NCBI GenBank assembly: GCA_900550285.1
Contig: URRW01000041.1
Coordinates: forward strand, 1 to 16,885
Length of the DNA: 16,885 nucleotides
Origin: an uncultured Lachnospiraceae bacterium
GTDB lineage: Bacteria > Bacillota > Clostridia > Lachnospirales > Lachnospiraceae
Direction: 5' to 3'
How positions within the stretch are numbered: position 1 is the stretch's first letter; each line of letters begins with the position of its first letter. The notes beneath the pieces are model-generated. The model searched no databases. It worked only from the letters and a program-made list of their open reading frames with translations, and was not told where the DNA came from. Shown here one piece after another: positions 14,276-16,885 of the stretch. The position numbers and the translations under genes were made by a program.

Positions 14276-15205
14276 TCAGGTAAAGCTGATGACAGGCTCT
14301 TTGGGCTGCTTTGCCTTCGTTACGGACAGTGCGTGGAGCACCGGTCCTTCGCCCTCATAATCCGCAAAATATTCTTTTTTCACAACCGCAGTCACTTTTA
14401 CCCAGTCGCGCTCCTGATAAATGCCGATCCCGTCATACACGCACGCAAATCCGAGGAAGGTCATATCCTCCGCGCAGCATGTCATCGCCATACGCCCGGG
14501 CACAAAATATCCCTTCGGAAATTCCTCCGGCTTCATTACCATCGCCACAAACTCGATCGTCTTGCCCACATACCGGTCCAGATGATCCAGACTGTCCAGA
14601 TACCAGATGCCATAGCTCTCATCATCCAGCACGATCTTGTCCGCCTTCAGATCATACGGCAGATCCTCTTCCATGATCTCGTCGATCTCTCCGTCTTTAT
14701 CCTCAAAAATAATATCCGCCGCCTGATTCAGCGCCTTTACGTTGCGCTTGTAGCTGTTTAAGTCCTCGATACCGTCGCAGCGGTTAAAAATGATCATCTC
14801 GGACTTTCTCAGCATGTCTGAAACCATGGATTTCATATTATTGAAATACATCGGGAAGGTGGACGCGTCGATCGTCGTGATCTGCTGCTCCACCCTCCAG
14901 TGCCACGGCAAGCGCAGGTCGCGGAATTTCCACATACCGTTATATTCGATAATGATCCGCTCCGGGCGGTATTTTTTTTCCAGCTCCACCATCCTCTCGG
15001 CTGTAAAATCCGCTTCCTCTTCAAAAACCTCCACAACCGTCTTACTGCGCTTTAATACGGCGGGATCATATTCCTCCTCGCCTTCCTCGCACAGAAGAAG
15101 CAGCGTCTTGCCGGAGCACTGGAAATAGGGCTGATCCAGCGTAAAATTGATGAATTCCGTCTTACCGCTTCCCAGAAATCCATTGATAATATAAACTGGC
15201 TTCAT
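14276..15205 (-). CDS. CobW/COG0523-like GTPase fused to a TIGR03943/YcgQ-like C-terminal domain
   Basis: 309 residues. The N-terminal G domain has a Walker A motif NGFLGSGKTE (8-17), a Walker B-like IIIEYNG (84-90) and NRCD (141-144) in place of NKxD. The CxCC metal motif typical of COG0523 is absent; the equivalent region reads LLCEEGEEEYD. The C-terminal third (about 205-309) has YVGKTIEFVAMVM, GRMAMTCCAEDMTFLGF and DWVKVTAVV. This resembles, from memory, the C-terminal domain of TIGR03943/YcgQ proteins, whose paired Cys may bind metal. AAGGAGGG precedes the ATG, 9 nt after the upstream GTPase gene. The pair may work together in metal delivery; that role is inference. Confidence 0.85.
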   Translation of the reverse strand: MKPVYIINGFLGSGKTEFINFTLDQPYFQCSGKTLLLLCEEGEEEYDPAVLKRSKTVVEVFEEEADFTAERMVELEKKYRPERIIIEYNGMWKFRDLRLPWHWRVEQQITTIDASTFPMYFNNMKSMVSDMLRKSEMIIFNRCDGIEDLNSYKRNVKALNQAADIIFEDKDGEIDEIMEEDLPYDLKADKIVLDDESYGIWYLDSLDHLDRYVGKTIEFVAMVMKPEEFPKGYFVPGRMAMTCCAEDMTFLGFACVYDGIGIYQERDWVKVTAVVKKEYFADYEGEGPVLHALSVTKAKQPKEPVISFT

Positions 15206-15214
15206 ACGCCCTCC

Positions 15215-16387
15215 TTATTTCTTTAACAGCTCTTCCAGAGCATCTTCTTTTAATTTGGAGCCGATCACACAAATCTTGCCCGTCACATCCGGTCTGCCCT
15301 CACGGACATTGCTCTCTTCCGGAACATAATCAAAATAGATCCAGCTTCCGTCCGCCGCCGGAACCATGCCCTTTGCGCGCAGCACAATGCCGTACTTTTC
15401 ATCATTCTCCAATTCCTTTAAGAAGCCTTCCACCTCTTCTTTGGAATAAACGGCAGGGGTTTCAAAGCCCCAGCTTGTAAACACCTCGTCCGCATGATGA
15501 TGGTGATGTCCGCCGTGGTGATCGTGTTCGTCATGGTCGTGATGCCCGTCATGATCATGGTGGTGTTCGTGGTCGTGACAGCCGCAGGTGCAGCTTTCAT
15601 CGTGATGATGCCCGTCGTGGTGATCGTGATGGTCGTGGTGATCATGGTCATGATGCCCATGCTCGTGATGATCTTGGTCGTGATCGTCGTGGTCATGACA
15701 GCCGCAGGTGCAGTTCTCATCATGCTCATGATCGTGATGATGCTCCTCCTGCATCGCCTTTACCTGCTCCATCAGCTCTGCTTCCAGATCCGTCGCGCCC
15801 TCGATCGTCTCGAGCACCTCTTTGCCGTCCAGCTGTGCCAGAGGCGTCGTGATGACAGTCGCCTTCGGATTATGCTCGCGGATCAGCTCAACCGCAAGCT
15901 TTACCTTCTCAGCGGAAGCCACATCCGTGCGGCTCAAAATAATCGTCCCTGCGTGCTCGATCTGGTTGATAAAAAATTCGCCGAAATTACGGATATACAT
16001 TTTGCACTTGGAAGCGTCCACAACAGCGACTGCGCTGTTTAACTCCACCTCCGTCCCAAGCCCCGCATCCTGCACCGCCTTCATAACGTCGGAAAGCTTG
16101 CCCACGCCGGAGGGCTCGATCAGGATCCGCTCCGGATGATAGGTATGTAAAACTTCCTTTAAAGAAGTGCCGAAATCTCCTACAAGGGAACAGCAGATAC
16201 AGCCGGAATTCATCTCTTTGATCTCAATACCGGAATCCTTTAAAAAACCTCCGTCAATACCGATCTCGCCAAATTCATTCTCAATCAGCACAACCTGACT
16301 GTCCGCCAGCGCTTCTTTTAAAAGCTTCTTGATCAGCGTCGTCTTGCCCGCGCCCAGAAAGCCGGACACAATATCTATTTTTGTCAT
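15215..16387 (-). CDS. COG0523/CobW-family GTPase with His/Asp/Cys-rich metal-binding insert
   Basis: G3E-family GTP-dependent metal chaperone, 390 residues from the ATG at 16387. GGAGG lies 8 nt before this ATG but only 2 nt before the in-frame ATG at 16393. Motifs are Walker A SGFLGAGKTT (8-17), ENEFGEIGID (37-46), the metal-binding GCICC (62-66), IEPSG (90-94) and SRTD near 152-155 replacing NKxD. Residues about 216-298 are a low-complexity segment with some 40 His, many Asp and two CTCGCHDH motifs 40 residues apart. A compact C-terminal CobW domain follows, with RAKGMVPA and WIYFDYVPEE. Such inserts store or buffer Zn, Co or Ni. It is first in the unit with the second GTPase, ylmH and the CmpB-like gene. 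Confidence 0.93.
   Translation of the reverse strand: MTKIDIVSGFLGAGKTTLIKKLLKEALADSQVVLIENEFGEIGIDGGFLKDSGIEIKEMNSGCICCSLVGDFGTSLKEVLHTYHPERILIEPSGVGKLSDVMKAVQDAGLGTEVELNSAVAVVDASKCKMYIRNFGEFFINQIEHAGTIILSRTDVASAEKVKLAVELIREHNPKATVITTPLAQLDGKEVLETIEGATDLEAELMEQVKAMQEEHHHDHEHDENCTCGCHDHDDHDQDHHEHGHHDHDHHDHHDHHDGHHHDESCTCGCHDHEHHHDHDGHHDHDEHDHHGGHHHHHADEVFTSWGFETPAVYSKEEVEGFLKELENDEKYGIVLRAKGMVPAADGSWIYFDYVPEESNVREGRPDVTGKICVIGSKLKEDALEELLKK
15571..15720 (-). repeat. Duplicated segment inside the His-rich GTPase gene, 120-bp period
   Basis: The 30-bp stretches at 15571-15600 and 15691-15720 are nearly identical, both containing GACAGCCGCAGGTGCAG on the plus strand. They lie exactly 120 bp (40 codons) apart, in frame. 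They encode the two CTCGCHDH motifs, and the His/Asp-rich DNA between and around them is also repetitive. This indicates expansion of the insert by in-frame duplication. Confidence 0.75.
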
Positions 16388-16419
16388 TGTCATATCCTCC
16401 GTTTCTTTTGCTGTTCTAT

Positions 16420-16448
16420 ATTGTGCGCCAAAACGGGAAGATTGTCAA
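16420..16448 (-). promoter_or_regulatory. Candidate promoter for the COG0523 gene cluster
   Basis: On the minus strand: -35 TTGACA (16448-16443), 17-bp spacer, -10 CACAAT (16425-16420, four of six consensus bases). It lies about 33 nt before the ATG at 16387. The -35 is perfect but the -10 is weak. No convincing Zur-type palindrome was found around it. Confidence 0.5.
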
Positions 16449-16679
16449 CCTCAACGCTGTAGCTTCTGCCGTGTCCCTCAGTGCACAAAGGGTATGGTTT
16501 TCTGATATTCTTCTTTAATCAGGGGCTTTCAGATGCTCGGTTTCTCTGTAAAGTCAAAAATAGGAGTACGGAATATGGCGTTCTTCGGACTGCCTGATTC
16601 ATTTTGCAGTCTGCTTCAAAACAATCACTTTCCCCATGCCGCAAAGCTGTTGCTTATCCACAGGCTGATAAACAGATTC
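16449..16679. other. Intergenic region with a remnant motif
   Basis: About 230 bp without a credible gene. The minus strand carries a short frame without a start codon, containing PYPLCTEGHGRSYSVEV. Its DNA core at 16475-16492 matches 16 of 18 bases, in inverted orientation, with 36-53 at the other end of the window. A stem with small interruptions can be drawn from GATAAGCAACAG and CTGTTTATC around 16649-16677, after the stop codon of the right-edge gene. It is a weak terminator candidate. Nothing else is supported. Confidence 0.4.
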
Positions 16680-16885
16680 TCAATTCAAAATCCATTCTTT
16701 CACAACTTCCAGATCGGTGCTAACCGCCAACGCGATCTGCTCTGCCGGAAGCCCCATTTTTGCCAGCGCGCAGGCAGTTTCCTTTGCTTTGCGCAGTGCC
16801 CCGGAGGCTTCGCCTTCCTGCCTACTATCCTCCATCATCTCTTCGATTGCCTTGCACATGTCAACTTCCTCCTCTTCTTCCCGAA
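16680..16885 (-). CDS. Rpn/PD-(D/E)XK transposase-like protein, C-terminal part only
   Basis: A frame enters at the right edge and ends with TGA at 16680-16682. The visible 67 or so residues contain REEEEEVDMCKAIEEMMED, a Gly/Lys-rich link (RQEGEASGALRKAKE) and ALAKMGLPAEQIALAVSTDL followed by VKEWI. This acidic helix plus a small helix-turn-helix-like end is typical of the C-terminus of Rpn-family recombination-promoting nuclease or PDDEXK transposase proteins, abundant in Lachnospiraceae. The nuclease domain would lie outside the window, so activity cannot be judged. An internal ATG at 16859 exists but is unlikely to be the true start. Confidence 0.7.
   Translation of the reverse strand, partial: REEEEEVDMCKAIEEMMEDSRQEGEASGALRKAKETACALAKMGLPAEQIALAVSTDLEVVKEWILN

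Noticed and set aside
15483..15747. Possible CRISPR-like or tandem satellite array
   Set aside because: The repetition follows codons for His/Asp inside one intact reading frame, with no constant repeat and unique spacer pattern.
15494..16042. Val/Met-rich plus-strand frame resembling a membrane protein
   Set aside because: It is the complement of the His/Asp-rich repeat; GTG/ATG/GTC codons arise automatically from CAC/CAT/GAC on the other strand.
16654..16662. Perfect DnaA box TTATCCACA
   Set aside because: It is a single site in a short intergenic region, with no second box, AT-rich unwinding region or replication gene nearby.

Overview
The window looks like a chromosomal segment of a gut-type Clostridia, most likely a Lachnospiraceae. 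This is inferred from moderately GC-rich DNA, strong AGGAGG-type ribosome sites, a PadR/HAAS membrane operon, a CmpB-type membrane protein, a streptococcal/clostridial-type GH38 mannosidase and an Rpn-like fragment at the right edge. No rRNA, tRNA, CRISPR array or complete insertion sequence was seen.

Left part (1-7282, mostly minus strand). After a short unrecognised plus-strand fragment come, in order of transcription from right to left, a small bacterial PH-domain protein, a MATE efflux transporter, branched-chain aminotransferase (ilvE), a GH38 alpha-mannosidase and a type I glycerate kinase. The first three are tightly packed behind a good promoter (TTGAAA, 17 bp, TATAAT). The last two are separated from them and from each other by 100-180 bp gaps.

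Centre (7290-9628, plus strand). Here lies a pyrimidine operon: pyrB, pyrI and an unrecognised 187-residue protein, closed by a bidirectional terminator. Between its promoter and pyrB is a 57-codon leader ORF with a perfect ribosome site, two T6 tracts, and a stop codon that abuts an intrinsic terminator. This is the architecture of the enterobacterial pyrL (pyrBI leader) attenuator, in what appears to be a Firmicute. I regard it as the most interesting item in the window.

Right part (9638-16885, all minus strand). A PadR repressor, a HAAS-domain (DUF1700-like) membrane protein and an acidic single-pass protein form one overlapping operon. Its promoter carries a perfect 7-bp dyad over the -35 box. 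Upstream are a ZIP (GufA-type) metal transporter and a four-gene run: two COG0523/CobW-like GTPases, a YlmH-like RNA-binding protein and a CmpB-family membrane protein with a coiled-coil tail. The first GTPase has an extraordinary His/Asp/Cys-rich insert and the second a different C-terminal domain. The ZIP transporter and GTPases suggest transition-metal, probably zinc, handling. The window ends in the C-terminal part of an Rpn/PD-(D/E)XK transposase-like protein.
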